DNA of 46,597 nucleotides from Gammaproteobacteria bacterium (lineage in GTDB: Bacteria; Pseudomonadota; Gammaproteobacteria; Pseudomonadales; Pseudohongiellaceae): positions 1 to 46,597 of the forward strand of contig JAURIJ010000021.1 in assembly GCA_030832825.1 (NCBI GenBank). The letters are read 5' to 3'. The number at the start of each line of letters is the position of its first letter. Position 1 is the stretch's first letter. The notes beneath the pieces were generated by a model. It was not told where the DNA came from and did not search any database. It saw only the letters and a program-made list of their open reading frames with translations. Shown here in pieces: positions 1 through 8,626 of the stretch. A program made the translations under genes and the position numbers.

Positions 1-2
1 CA

Positions 3-764
3 GTGCAGGCCGGGATCGGCAGTGGTTCCGACAATTTCAGCACCGGCTGCGCCACCGTTGAATTCATGGCCAAGATGGTGTCCGTCAATCTATTGCTGCC
101 GAGCGCATGGGCCAGCATGAGCGAGCTGGAGTCCATGCAGACCATGCTGGTCGAACTCAATCGTGTGGCGTGCCAGTCGGTGATCCTCACGGGCAATACT
201 CGGCATGGCAGCCGCTATGCCAATGGCCGTCTGGTGTCGAGCGATCTGTATGAAGCGCCCTGGTACTTCCCCAATGGCCAGGTGTTCATGGCAGGCGCCG
301 GTCGCGATACAAGCATCCACTATCCGAACGGCCGCACCATGAGCCACCACTGGACGCATGGCGGCGAACCTCTTTTCTGGCCAGGCGGCGGCATGGCCAC
401 GGCACGCCTGCGGACAAAGGATGCGACCTGGTTCTATCCTGATGGTCAGGTCATCACTTATGAAGCCGGAAGACAGGGCGGCCGCTGGTTCTACCCGTTC
501 CCGCGGCTGGACGGACGCGTGGGGCAGGAAGTGATCTCGAGCAACTGGGGAGCAGACGAGGAAAGCTTCGCCTATCTGAATTTCGATGCAGCAGGGCGCC
601 CCTTCATGACGCGGGAGCGCATTCGTCGCAAGCTGACCCTGAGTGATGACGATCTGCTGGATGTGGCCGCCGTGGTGCTGTTGATCACCCGGCTGTATCA
701 GGCGCAGGACGAAGCCCGGCAGTTCGTGCCCGCCGATTCGAACATCACCGGTGCGCCCTGGTAG
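3..764 (+). CDS. Hypothetical protein with tandem YPNG (MORN/YwqK-like) repeats, possibly 5'-partial
   Basis: The frame is open from the window edge. The first in-frame start is GTG at 3, then ATG at 66, so the true start may lie outside the window. Counting from position 3, residues 72-150 carry a motif repeated about every 18-19 residues: YANG (72-75), FPNG (89-92), YPNG (107-110), WPGG (126-129) and YPDG (145-148), each followed by a short hydrophobic stretch. This resembles the short beta-hairpin repeats of MORN or YwqK-type proteins, which mediate binding rather than catalysis. No catalytic motif is visible. The C-terminus is a charged helical segment. It ends 7 nt from the convergent gene at 772. 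The function is unknown. The coding call is supported by the repeat structure; the family assignment is tentative. Confidence 0.65.
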   Translation: MQAGIGSGSDNFSTGCATVEFMAKMVSVNLLLPSAWASMSELESMQTMLVELNRVACQSVILTGNTRHGSRYANGRLVSSDLYEAPWYFPNGQVFMAGAGRDTSIHYPNGRTMSHHWTHGGEPLFWPGGGMATARLRTKDATWFYPDGQVITYEAGRQGGRWFYPFPRLDGRVGQEVISSNWGADEESFAYLNFDAAGRPFMTRERIRRKLTLSDDDLLDVAAVVLLITRLYQAQDEARQFVPADSNITGAPW

Positions 765-771
765 GCCGCCC

Positions 772-1800
772 TCAGAAACTGTAGACCCGCGCCGTTCCCT
801 GCAGCTGCTGCGCCGTGATCTCTCCCTGCAGGCAGCGCAGCGCATCGGCCTGGCGCAGCACAAGGATGCGATCTTCGCGGCGCTGGGCAGACTCCTCGCC
901 AAGCCCCTGCAATACAAGCGTCACATGCTCCTGCGGCGGCAAGGCGCGCAGACCGCCGGCATAGTCGCAGACCAGACGAACCAGTGTGGTCTCGAACATC
1001 GCCAGCTCCTGCTGCCACTGTGCCTCGCGCTGCGCACGCGCCTGGCCGGCCTGCGTCTGCAAGGCCGCAGCACGCTCCTGTGTGCTGGCCTGCAGACTCT
1101 GCAGCGCAGCGTTCAGGGTCTGCAGACTGGTGCGCCACTGCGCGATGCGCTCCTCGCTCAGAGGCTGAAGCAGTGTGCCGATCTCGGTGCGCAACGCCTG
1201 CAGGGCGCTGATGTGCCCGCTCAGCTGCGCCCGCTGCGCACTGGTCTCTTCCAGCACCTGATTGAGGGCAGCGTCATCGAACTGCGTCAGCGCATGCAGT
1301 GACCGCGCCGCATCCTCGGCACTCTGCAGGCCGGCGCCGATCTCGGCGCTGACATCCACGCGCGCGAGCTCGTGGAGCAGATCGCGGGCCGCGCCCTGAG
1401 CGAGTTCCACGCGCATCGACATGGCCATGGTCTCGCGCAGGGCAGACAGGTCGGGGCGCGGCACGGCCGCCCCGGCACCGGTCTGCGCGGCGAACTGCGC
1501 CGACAGTCGCTCGAGCGCAGCGCCCAGAGAGAACTGGGCAAAGCTGTTGCGTGCACTGGCCAGCGGACTCATCACTTCCAGCACCACGCCCTGCTGCGCG
1601 AGATAGAGGCCACGCACCGATCCGCTGGTGGGGCTGAAGATGCCGGCACGCGCATTCAGCCCGAGCCCCTCCTGCAGCACGGAGGCGTAAAGCGCAACAC
1701 TGTCCTGCAAGGCCGCGAGCTGCTCGACGCTCTGCGCCTGCGCCCCGCCACCGAGAGCCAGAGCCAGCAGACCGGCACTGCACTGCGTCAAACCCTTCAC
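772..1800 (-). CDS. Exported coiled-coil protein of an ECF sigma operon, unknown function
   Basis: This 342-residue protein has an N-terminal signal peptide of about 22 residues ending in an Ala-Gln-Ala-type cleavage site. The rest is almost entirely alpha-helical, Ala/Gln/Leu-rich sequence with heptad-like spacing, especially residues 155-255, and is probably coiled coil. It starts with GTG in a GTGA overlap with the stop of the anti-sigma gene, so the two are translationally coupled. It is the third gene of the sigma, anti-sigma, exported-protein operon. That position suggests an envelope protein that is either the stress effector or a modulator of the anti-sigma factor; this is inferred from gene order only. 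No domain is recognised. A lone Cys pair lies in the C-terminal third. Confidence 0.75.
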   Translation of the reverse strand: MKGLTQCSAGLLALALGGGAQAQSVEQLAALQDSVALYASVLQEGLGLNARAGIFSPTSGSVRGLYLAQQGVVLEVMSPLASARNSFAQFSLGAALERLSAQFAAQTGAGAAVPRPDLSALRETMAMSMRVELAQGAARDLLHELARVDVSAEIGAGLQSAEDAARSLHALTQFDDAALNQVLEETSAQRAQLSGHISALQALRTEIGTLLQPLSEERIAQWRTSLQTLNAALQSLQASTQERAAALQTQAGQARAQREAQWQQELAMFETTLVRLVCDYAGGLRALPPQEHVTLVLQGLGEESAQRREDRILVLRQADALRCLQGEITAQQLQGTARVYSF

Positions 1801-2474
1801 GGCTGGCCTCCCTGCACCAGCATGGCGAGTTGCTCAACGGAACGAATGGTTGCGTAATCGCTGTCGGCCAGCTGCTGATAGCTCGCCTGCAGCAATTGCA
1901 GATCCTGCTCGCGCTGGGATTCGAAATAGGCTATGACCTGCTCGAGACTGCGCGCCGTGCTGTCGCCGAACTGCTCCACCACGCTGTCGATCACCGCTTC
2001 CATCAGCCGCGCATTGTCGGTGGCCTGCTGCTGCATCAAGGTCTGGGTCAACGTCTGCAGGGCGGCCTGATACTGCGCATCGAAGGCGGCCAGGCGCGCT
2101 TCAAGCTGCGCCGTGTCCGGCGTTGACGAAGCGCCGAAGCGGATGGCCATGCCCTGACTGCCGGTGCTGATCTGCACATTCAGCACGACCGCCAGCGCGA
2201 GCACACAGGAGACTGCCAGCGGCGCCCATTGCCACCAAGCCCAGCGCAGACGCGAGCGTTTCTGCGGCGCTGACGGCAGGGCCGGACGCGACCAGGCCGG
2301 CACGCGCTGGGGCTGCCAGGTCCGCAGATGCGCGTGTGTCTGTCGGGCCTCGTCCAGCGCCTGTGCACAGTCCGCGCAGTGCCGCGCATGCTGATCCAGC
2401 GCCTCGCGCTGCAGTGGCACAAGCGTGTCGTCGAAATGATCTGCCACCAGCGTGGCGGTGCGTTCACATGCCAT
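1797..2474 (-). CDS. Zinc-finger anti-sigma factor, single membrane span
   Basis: This 225-residue protein should hold the upstream ECF sigma factor inactive at the inner membrane. The N-terminal cytoplasmic part has the anti-sigma zinc-binding pattern HxxxCxxC (His29, Cys33, Cys36) of the zf-HC2/ZAS type. A Trp-rich entry and hydrophobic segment at about residues 79-101 form one membrane span. The remainder (102-225) is a helical, Gln-rich periplasmic domain with coiled-coil character. It overlaps the sigma gene by 11 nt and the next gene by 4 nt, a tightly coupled operon. The ATG at 2474 is preferred because it gives this overlap and a complete zinc finger. The inducing signal cannot be read from the sequence. 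Confidence 0.85.
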   Translation of the reverse strand: MACERTATLVADHFDDTLVPLQREALDQHARHCADCAQALDEARQTHAHLRTWQPQRVPAWSRPALPSAPQKRSRLRWAWWQWAPLAVSCVLALAVVLNVQISTGSQGMAIRFGASSTPDTAQLEARLAAFDAQYQAALQTLTQTLMQQQATDNARLMEAVIDSVVEQFGDSTARSLEQVIAYFESQREQDLQLLQASYQQLADSDYATIRSVEQLAMLVQGGQP

Positions 2475-3051
2475 GATCCTGCTCCATCAGCGCCTTGAGT
2501 CGACGCAGTGCGGTATAGAAACGTGTCTTCGCCGTGTTGGCCGAGATGTCCTGCAATTCGGCAATCTCCTCGAAGGTGAGCGACTGAAACACCTTCAACT
2601 CCACCACCAGCCGCTGCTCCAGCGGCAGGGCTGCCATCTGCGCCAGGAGCAGCGCATTGCGCTGGCGCTCATCGAGCAGCGCCTGCGGGTCCTGCTCCGG
2701 GACATCGTCCAGCTGCTGCCAGCGCGCCTCGATCAGATCCCCGGCGTCTTCCAGTGCCGACTCCAGCGAGGTGCTCGACGGACGCCGCCGGGCCATGTCG
2801 ATCGCCTTGTTGTGGGCAATGCGAAACAGCCAGGTGCTGAACTGGGATTCGCCGCGAAAGCGGTGCAGATTGCGGTAAACCCCCAGAAACACTTCCTGCA
2901 TGAGGTCGAGTGCATCAGCCGGATTGCCGGTCAGGCGCAGGCTGAAGTTGTAGACCTGGGTCTCGTGGCGGCGCACCAGCTGATCCCAGGAGCGCGCCGA
3001 ACCCTCAAGGGCGGCGCGGATCAGGGCATCGTCCTGTTCTGCAAGACTCAT
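2464..3051 (-). CDS. ECF RNA polymerase sigma factor (sigma-70 family, RpoE-like)
   Basis: This 195-residue protein has the two-domain ECF layout. Sigma region 2 covers about residues 22-92, with the core-binding and -10 recognition helix including DLMQEVFLGVYRN and FSTWLFRIAHNKAID. Region 4 covers about 135-190, with the helix-turn-helix LTFEEIAELQDISANTAKTR that reads the -35 element. Region 3 is absent, as usual for ECF factors. It is the first gene of the operon with its cognate membrane anti-sigma factor. The start ATG at 3051 has only a weak G-rich ribosome site. The 148 nt upstream contain a GC-rich inverted repeat (GCCACCG at 3088 and CGGTGGC at 3117). I could not identify an autoregulatory promoter with confidence. 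Confidence 0.93.
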   Translation of the reverse strand: MSLAEQDDALIRAALEGSARSWDQLVRRHETQVYNFSLRLTGNPADALDLMQEVFLGVYRNLHRFRGESQFSTWLFRIAHNKAIDMARRRPSSTSLESALEDAGDLIEARWQQLDDVPEQDPQALLDERQRNALLLAQMAALPLEQRLVVELKVFQSLTFEEIAELQDISANTAKTRFYTALRRLKALMEQDHGM

Positions 3052-3199
3052 TCAGCATGACCCCGGGGGACACTGTGAAATGGCAGAGCCACCGGCACGG
3101 CGTCGCAGCGCCGCGGCGGTGGCCGCGAAGGAAAGCGCCCCAAGGATAATGACTTCACGAGCGTAGTCGCAATCGAGGGGCAAATAGTTTGCAGAGCGG

Positions 3200-4876
3200 T
3201 CAGGCCACGCGTCGCGCCTGACTCTCGCTGATCAGCTGGCTGGCGGCGCGCAGCAGGGCATTGAGCGAGGACGACACGATGTCGCGGCTGATGGCCACGC
3301 CGGTGTAGCGCGTGGCATCACACTTGAGCTGGATGTAGGTGACGGCTTCCGCGTCCGCCCCCTGCCCCAGCGCATGCTCGCCGTACTCCATGATCTCGAA
3401 ATCCACGCCTGTGGCCTGCTTCAAGGCCTCGACGAAGGCATCGAGCACGCCATCGCCCTCGCCCTTCACCTCCAGGTACTCCTCGAAGCAGCGGATGCCG
3501 GCCGCGAAGGACTCACGCCCGTTCTCGTTGGCGCGCTGCATGCTGAAGCTGTCCAGCCGCACCGGCTGCCCCTCGCTCAGGTAATGCTCACGGAACAGGC
3601 TCCAGATGGTGTCCGGCGAGATCTCCTGACCGGTGTCCTCGGCCCGCTTCTGCACCACGCGGGAGAACTCGATCTGCAGCCAGCGCGGCAGCTGGAAGCC
3701 AAACTTGCTGGCCAGCACATAGGCCACCCCACCCTTGCCCGACTGGCTGTTCACACGGATCACGTCCTGATAGGTACGCCCCAGGTCACGCGGGTCGATC
3801 GGCAGATAGGCGATCTCCCAGGTGCTGCCTTCCTCGTAGATATCCAGACATTTCTTGATGGCGTCCTGATGGCTGCCGGAGAACGCGGTGAACACCAGAT
3901 CGCCCGAGTAAGGCTGTCTTGGGTGTACATCGATCGCAGTGCAGCTTTTGACCACGCTCACGATCTTGTCCATATCCCGGAGGTCCAGCTCAGGGTTGAT
4001 GCCCTGGCTGTACAGATTCATCGCCATCACGACGATATCCATGTTGCCCGTGCGCTCGCCATTGCCGAGCAGGGTGCCTTCGACACGATCGGCGCCTGCC
4101 ATGACAGCCAGTTCCGCGGCCGCCACGGCACAGCCGCGGTCGTTGTGGGTGTGCAGACTCACGACAACACTGTCGCGCTTGTTCACATGCCGGCAGAACC
4201 ATTCGATCTGGTCGGCGTAGACATTCGGCGTGGCCATCTCCACCGTGGAGGGCAGATTGAAGATCACCTTCTTCTGCGGCGTGGGCTGCCACACCTCGGC
4301 CACGGCATTGCAGACTTCCACCGCGAACTCCGGCTCGGTGCCCGTGAAGCTCTCGGGCGAGTACTGGAAAGTCCAGTCCGTTTCCGGCGCCAGTTCGGCG
4401 CAGCGCCGGACCTCCCGCGCACCATTCACCGCAATCGCCTTGATGCCGGCCTTGTCCATCTTGAAGACCTTCTCGCGCTGCACCACCGAGGTGGAGTTGT
4501 ACACGTGCAGAATGGCCTTCTTCACGCCCTTCAGGGACTCGAAGGTGCGCTGAATCAATTCGGGACGCGCCTGGGTCAGCACCTGCACCGTGACGTCATC
4601 GGGAATGCGGTTCTCGACGACCAGGCTGCGCACGAAGTCGAAGTCCGGCTGGGAGGCGGCCGGGAAACCGATCTCGATCTCCTTGAAACCGACTTCCACC
4701 AACAGGTCGAACATCACCTTCTTCTGCATCACGGACATGGGCTCGATGAGCGCCTGGTTGCCATCGCGCAGATCCACGCTGCACCAGCGCGGCGCCTGGG
4801 TGATGACCTTGTCCGGCCAGGTGCGGTCGGGCAAGGCCACGGGCTGGAAGGGAACGTATTTGCGGTGATCGTACAT
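3200..4876 (-). CDS. leuA: 2-isopropylmalate synthase
   Basis: First committed step of leucine synthesis: condenses acetyl-CoA with 2-oxoisovalerate to give 2-isopropylmalate in the cytoplasm. The 558-residue protein has the long LeuA layout. The TIM-barrel catalytic domain opens with PRWCSVDLRDGNQALIEPM (catalytic Arg37, metal-binding Asp38), with metal-binding HTHNDRG further on and the GNGERTGN loop. The C-terminal third is the LeuA regulatory domain that senses leucine. ATG at 4876 is chosen because a GGAGAG ribosome site lies about 7 nt upstream and family homology starts there. The frame is open for a further 35 codons upstream, to 4981, but without homology. It is divergent from an Lrp-type gene. 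A second, different LeuA-family gene lies at 44023-45576. Confidence 0.96.
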   Translation of the reverse strand: MYDHRKYVPFQPVALPDRTWPDKVITQAPRWCSVDLRDGNQALIEPMSVMQKKVMFDLLVEVGFKEIEIGFPAASQPDFDFVRSLVVENRIPDDVTVQVLTQARPELIQRTFESLKGVKKAILHVYNSTSVVQREKVFKMDKAGIKAIAVNGAREVRRCAELAPETDWTFQYSPESFTGTEPEFAVEVCNAVAEVWQPTPQKKVIFNLPSTVEMATPNVYADQIEWFCRHVNKRDSVVVSLHTHNDRGCAVAAAELAVMAGADRVEGTLLGNGERTGNMDIVVMAMNLYSQGINPELDLRDMDKIVSVVKSCTAIDVHPRQPYSGDLVFTAFSGSHQDAIKKCLDIYEEGSTWEIAYLPIDPRDLGRTYQDVIRVNSQSGKGGVAYVLASKFGFQLPRWLQIEFSRVVQKRAEDTGQEISPDTIWSLFREHYLSEGQPVRLDSFSMQRANENGRESFAAGIRCFEEYLEVKGEGDGVLDAFVEALKQATGVDFEIMEYGEHALGQGADAEAVTYIQLKCDATRYTGVAISRDIVSSSLNALLRAASQLISESQARRVA

Positions 4877-5079
4877 GCTGCTCTCCAGAAAACGGCTGCG
4901 GGTTGCGATGGGGCATAGAATAGGGGCGACCGAGGAGTGATTCCACCACTGTTTCACCAGACTTTTTTCATTTAACATCACATGAGCACCAATATAGATA
5001 TGTATTTTAGTGTTTTTACCTCTGTTATTGGAATTGATCGCATCATTCCCCCAGTCACCCAGGATCTGGAGACATCGCC
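4877..5079. promoter_or_regulatory. Divergent leuA/Lrp-type regulator control region
   Basis: These 203 nt separate two divergent starts. The centre (about 4950-5035) is far more AT-rich than the surrounding DNA, including a run of seven T and a TAGATATGTATTTTAG stretch that loosely resembles the Lrp consensus. This is the expected site of both promoters and of an Lrp-type operator. I could not fix -35/-10 hexamers on either strand with confidence. Confidence 0.45.
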
Positions 5080-5559
5080 ATGGACAAACTCGACAAGCGC
5101 ATCCTGCGCGAACTGCAGAGCAATGGCCGCCTGACCAATGCCGAACTGGCCGAGCGCGTGGGACTGTCCGCCACGCCCTGCGCCCGGCGCGTGAAGCAGC
5201 TGGAGGACGACGGCGTGATCGAGCGTCACGCCATTCTGCTGAACGCCTCGAAGCTGGGCTTGAAGCTGCACGCCCTGGTGCAGATCAGCATGGACAGGCA
5301 CACGCCCGACCGCTTCGAGCATTTCGAGGCCGAGGTGCGCAAGCTGCCGGAGGTCACGGAGTGTCTGCTCATCACCGGGCAATCAGCCGACTATCAGCTG
5401 AAGGTGGTGGTGCCAGACATGGAGGTCTATCACGAGTTCCTGCTCAATCGCATCACGCGCATCGAGGGCGTGGCGGACGTGCATTCGAGCTTCATCATGC
5501 GCAAGGTGATCGACACCACGGAGCTGCCCTTGAATCACATCCCGGACGCCCCGCGCTGA
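5080..5559 (+). CDS. Lrp/AsnC family transcriptional regulator
   Basis: This 159-residue protein begins with the Lrp/AsnC winged helix-turn-helix (residues 1-60; LDKRILRELQSNGRLTNAEL then VGLSATPCARRVKQLE). It ends with the RAM/ACT-like ligand-binding domain (about 68-150), including VTECLLITGQSADYQLKVVV. Such proteins form dimers to octamers and change DNA binding when amino acids, often leucine, bind. A GGAGA ribosome site lies about 8 nt upstream of ATG. Being divergent from leuA makes leucine synthesis the likely local target; this is inferred from position. Global versus local action cannot be told from one window. It ends 9 nt from the convergent response regulator. Confidence 0.93.
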   Translation: MDKLDKRILRELQSNGRLTNAELAERVGLSATPCARRVKQLEDDGVIERHAILLNASKLGLKLHALVQISMDRHTPDRFEHFEAEVRKLPEVTECLLITGQSADYQLKVVVPDMEVYHEFLLNRITRIEGVADVHSSFIMRKVIDTTELPLNHIPDAPR

Positions 5560-5568
5560 GCGGCGTGC

Positions 5569-6390
5569 TCAGAAGAAGTGCTTCACCTTGTCCTTGTAGG
5601 AGCGGCTCATCTTCAGCGAGGAGCCATTGCTGAGGGTCAGGTGGAACTCGCCATTGATGTGGGACGAGACTTTCTCAACCCGCTGCAGGTTGACGATGGT
5701 GGAGCGATGCACGCGCTGGAAGATGGTGGGATCCAGCTGCGCCTCCAGCTCCTTCATGGTGGTGCGCATGATGTGGGTCTGCCCGCCGACATGCACGCAC
5801 ATGTAATCCCCCGCCGCATCCACCCAGTCGATGTCCTTCACGGGCACGAAGGTGGTGGACGACCCGTCCTTGATGGCGAGCCTGTCGGAATAGCTGGCAG
5901 AATTGCTGCCGCCCTGCAGCAACTGATTGATGGCACCGCGGGACTTGCCCGTGAGCGCGATCACGATGTCGAGCAGGCGCTGCTTCTCCATCGCCGCGTC
6001 TTTGCGGGACACGTGCTCCGTCACCTTGGCGATGGTGCGCTCCAGGCGATCGTCCTCCACGGGCTTGAGCAGGTAATCCACGGCATTCGCGGTGAACGCA
6101 TCCACGGCGAAGGCATCGTAGGCTGTCACGAAGACGATGGCCGGCATGTTGTCCTGCTGCAGCCGCTCCACCACATCGAAGCCAGTGAAGCCCGGCATCT
6201 GGATGTCGAGAAACACCAGATCGGGCGTCAGTTCGGCGATGGCGGCGAGCGCCTCCTTGCCGTTCTGACAGGAGCGCAGGACTTCGATCTGGGGGTATTT
6301 CTCGAGGCGCAGACACAGACCGCTGCGTGCCAGCGGCTCGTCATCCACGACGAGGGTTCTGATGCTCAGGCTGTCGTCATTCTGTTTCAT
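5569..6390 (-). CDS. LytTR-family response regulator
   Basis: A 273-residue cytoplasmic regulator. Residues 10-125 form a CheY-like receiver with the acidic pair VVDDEP, phospho-acceptor Asp62 in FLDIQMPG, the TAYD switch residue and LLKPVEDD lysine. Residues about 165-270 form a LytTR DNA-binding domain (DIDWVDAAGDYMCVHV, then RVHRSTIVNLQRVEKV). Start ATG 6390 overlaps the kinase stop by 14 nt; an in-frame TTG lies 12 nt further upstream. It resembles the AlgR/YehT class acting with a YehU-type kinase. Target genes are unknown. Translational coupling to the kinase explains the weak ribosome site. Confidence 0.93.
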   Translation of the reverse strand: MKQNDDSLSIRTLVVDDEPLARSGLCLRLEKYPQIEVLRSCQNGKEALAAIAELTPDLVFLDIQMPGFTGFDVVERLQQDNMPAIVFVTAYDAFAVDAFTANAVDYLLKPVEDDRLERTIAKVTEHVSRKDAAMEKQRLLDIVIALTGKSRGAINQLLQGGSNSASYSDRLAIKDGSSTTFVPVKDIDWVDAAGDYMCVHVGGQTHIMRTTMKELEAQLDPTIFQRVHRSTIVNLQRVEKVSSHINGEFHLTLSNGSSLKMSRSYKDKVKHFF

Positions 6391-7468
6391 AGGGGATATC
6401 AACCGTTACCTTGCAGCCGCGCGGCGTGCGCGGGGCGAACGTGAGTGCGTGCCCGGCACCATAAATTTCCCGCAGACGATTGTGTATGTTTTTGAGACCA
6501 ACGCCCGATGTGCTCGTTGAACTGTCCGGCAACTGGCAGTTCGTGCCGAGCACACCGGGCCCGTCGTCTTCCACATGTATCAGCAGGCGTCCGTGTTCCA
6601 CCGTGGCAGTGATCTGCACCATGCCGCCCGCCTCGTTGCGTGCAATCGCGTGCTTGATGCAGTTCTCCACCAGTGGCTGCAGCAGCATGCTGGGCACCAG
6701 ACCGCGCTCGGCCTGCGGGCTGATGTGCAGGCCTATCTTCATGCGTTCGTCGAAGCGCACCTTCTCGATATCCAGATACAGTTTCACTGAGGCAATCTCG
6801 AACGCGAGCGGCACTTGGTCCAGCGGATCATTGTCGAGCGAGTAACGCAGAAACTTGCTCAGGCGCGTGAGCATGGTGTTGGCGAGATCGGTTTCCCGCT
6901 GCAGCACCAGCGTGGAGATGGCATTGAGGGTGTTGAAGAGAAAATGCGGATTGAGCTGATAGCGCAGCATGCGCAGCTGGGCCTCGTGGGCCAGCGCCTC
7001 GGAGCGCAGGCTTTTCTCCTTCTCCACCTGAAACAGCTGGTAATACTTGATGCAGAAGTACAGAACGCTCCACGACAGCAGCAGCGAGAACGAGAACGGC
7101 AGCAGATCGATGAAACTCGACAGACCGTAGTCGGTCAGATCCACCACGCTGCCCACTTCGGTTTCGGTGATCAATGCCTTGATGGGCTGCCAGATCAGCG
7201 AGGTGAGCAGACAACCGAACACCGCCGTGGCAATGCGGATGCTCACCCGCATGTCCCAGACGAAGGCATAGGCATAGCGCAGGACCGTGCTCAGTGCCAT
7301 GCCCACCAGCGCGTCGATGACGAACACGCCGCTGCGCTCCAGCATGTACTCGGCAGGCACGAAATTGAGATCGCGCATCACCAGCAGCAGCACCCAGGCG
7401 CTCCAGCCCATGAACTGGAGTATCCAGAATTGTGCTCGGCGATTGGGGCGAAGACTGCTGGCACTCAT
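6377..7468 (-). CDS. LytS/YehU-type sensor histidine kinase
   Basis: A 363-residue inner-membrane sensor. About four hydrophobic segments (roughly 12-30, 48-70, 78-98, 120-142) form the input domain without a large extracellular loop. The His_kinase domain follows, with phospho-acceptor His175 in QLNPHFLFNTLNAIST, then an HATPase_c domain with LVENCIKHAI and DDGPGV nucleotide-binding motifs. ATG at 7468 is preferred over an in-frame GTG at 7516, because the latter would add a Pro/Arg-rich segment that runs into the hairpin downstream of mdh. It partners the response regulator with which it overlaps. The signal sensed is not evident. Confidence 0.92.
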   Translation of the reverse strand: MSASSLRPNRRAQFWILQFMGWSAWVLLLVMRDLNFVPAEYMLERSGVFVIDALVGMALSTVLRYAYAFVWDMRVSIRIATAVFGCLLTSLIWQPIKALITETEVGSVVDLTDYGLSSFIDLLPFSFSLLLSWSVLYFCIKYYQLFQVEKEKSLRSEALAHEAQLRMLRYQLNPHFLFNTLNAISTLVLQRETDLANTMLTRLSKFLRYSLDNDPLDQVPLAFEIASVKLYLDIEKVRFDERMKIGLHISPQAERGLVPSMLLQPLVENCIKHAIARNEAGGMVQITATVEHGRLLIHVEDDGPGVLGTNCQLPDSSTSTSGVGLKNIHNRLREIYGAGHALTFAPRTPRGCKVTVDIPYETE

Positions 7469-7515
7469 GGGACAGAGGTTCCTGAATGGCGCGGGCAGCG
7501 CACGCGAAAGCGGCA

Positions 7516-7544
7516 CACCGCCGGGCAGTCAGAGCCCGGCGGTG
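7516..7544 (-). terminator. Strong hairpin downstream of mdh
   Basis: A perfect 11-bp inverted repeat (CACCGCCGGGC at 7516-7526, GCCCGGCGGTG at 7534-7544) with a 7-nt loop lies 10 nt after the mdh stop. Read on the minus strand it is followed only by a short TTT. It could terminate mdh transcription weakly or stabilise the mRNA 3' end before the kinase gene. Confidence 0.5.
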
Positions 7545-7553
7545 CATGCAGCA

Positions 7554-8531
7554 TCAGGGCAGCAGAGCAGCGACGGCTGCGCGCTCTTCCACCAGTTCCT
7601 GCTCCGTCTTCTGCATCAGCGCGCGGCTGAAGTCATTGATGGCCAGGCCCTGCACGATGCTGTACTGACCATTAGCGCAGGTGACGGGGAAGGAGTAGAT
7701 CAGGCCCTTGGCGATGCCATAGCTGCCATCGCTGTGAATGCCCATGCTCACGACCTTGCCGTGGGTGCCCAGAGCCCAGTCACGCATGTGCTCGATGGCG
7801 GCGTTGGCCGCAGAGGCCGCACTGGACAGACCGCGCGCCTTGATGATGGCGGCGCCGCGCTGCTGCACGGTCGGGATGAAGTCGGACACCAGCCAGTTCT
7901 GATCCACCAGGTCGATGGCCTTCTTGCCGGCCACCGTGGCGTGATGCACATCCGGGTACTGGGTGGAGGAGTGGTTGCCCCAGATCGCCAGACCTTCCAC
8001 ATCGGTGGAGTGCTTGCCGGTCTTGCCGGCCAACTGGGCGACGGCACGATTGTGGTCCAGACGCGTCATGGCGGTGAACTGTCCGGGCTGCAGGTCGGGG
8101 GCATTGCGGCAGGCGATCAGCGCATTGGTGTTGGCGGGGTTGCCGACGACCAGCACCTTCACATTGCGGCTGGCCACATCATTGATGGCCTTGCCCTGCA
8201 CGGAGAAGATCGCGGCATTGGCTTCCAGCAGATCCTTGCGCTCCATGCCCGGGCCGCGGGGACGGGCACCCACCAGCAGACAGTAGTCCGCATCCTTGAA
8301 CGCCACGTCCGGCTTGTCGGTCTGCACGATGCCGTGCAGCAGCGGAAAGGCGCAGTCCTCGATTTCCATGGCAACGCCCTGCAGCGCGCCCAGTGCCGGG
8401 GTGATCTCCAGCAATTGCAGGATGACGGGCTGATCCTTGCCGAGCATGTCGCCGGAGGCGATGCGGAACAGGAGGGAGTAGCTGATCTGACCTGCTGCCC
8501 CGGTGACAGCGACGCGTACGGGTGATTTCAT
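7554..8531 (-). CDS. mdh: Malate dehydrogenase
   Basis: TCA-cycle enzyme oxidising malate to oxaloacetate with NAD. The 325-residue protein matches the cytosolic-type bacterial Mdh (about 325-330 residues). It has the Rossmann motif [12 protein letters not shown] near residues 10-21, the mobile substrate loop [15 protein letters not shown] with catalytic arginines Arg92 and Arg98, Asp159 in RLDHNRA, and catalytic His187 in [11 protein letters not shown]. It lies 95 nt downstream of queA on the same strand, with a hairpin and a TATACT-like -10 in the gap, so it probably has its own promoter. Confidence 0.96.
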   Translation of the reverse strand: MKSPVRVAVTGAAGQISYSLLFRIASGDMLGKDQPVILQLLEITPALGALQGVAMEIEDCAFPLLHGIVQTDKPDVAFKDADYCLLVGARPRGPGMERKDLLEANAAIFSVQGKAINDVASRNVKVLVVGNPANTNALIACRNAPDLQPGQFTAMTRLDHNRAVAQLAGKTGKHSTDVEGLAIWGNHSSTQYPDVHHATVAGKKAIDLVDQNWLVSDFIPTVQQRGAAIIKARGLSSAASAANAAIEHMRDWALGTHGKVVSMGIHSDGSYGIAKGLIYSFPVTCANGQYSIVQGLAINDFSRALMQKTEQELVEERAAVAALLP

Positions 8532-8580
8532 GGCGTTATCTTGGTCCTTGAGTGGGTGGGTGAATGTCGAATGGGGCGGG

Positions 8581-8586
8581 AGTATA
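8581..8586 (-). promoter_or_regulatory. Candidate -10 element for mdh
   Basis: TATACT on the minus strand, 50 nt upstream of the mdh ATG. The expected -35 zone is occupied by a GC-rich inverted repeat (CGCCCCG at 8591-8597, CGGGGCG at 8603-8609), so no good -35 hexamer is seen. The hairpin may instead mark the end of the queA transcript. Confidence 0.35.
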
Positions 8587-8626
8587 GCAGCGCCCCGCGC
8601 GCCGGGGCGAGTCCTGCGGGAGGCGC

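Noticed and set aside
3374..4918. Long plus-strand open frame (514 codons) opposite leuA
   Set aside because: It is an antisense mirror of leuA in GC-rich DNA; its translation is His/Arg/Gln-rich, has no domain, and the leuA frame is clearly the coding one.
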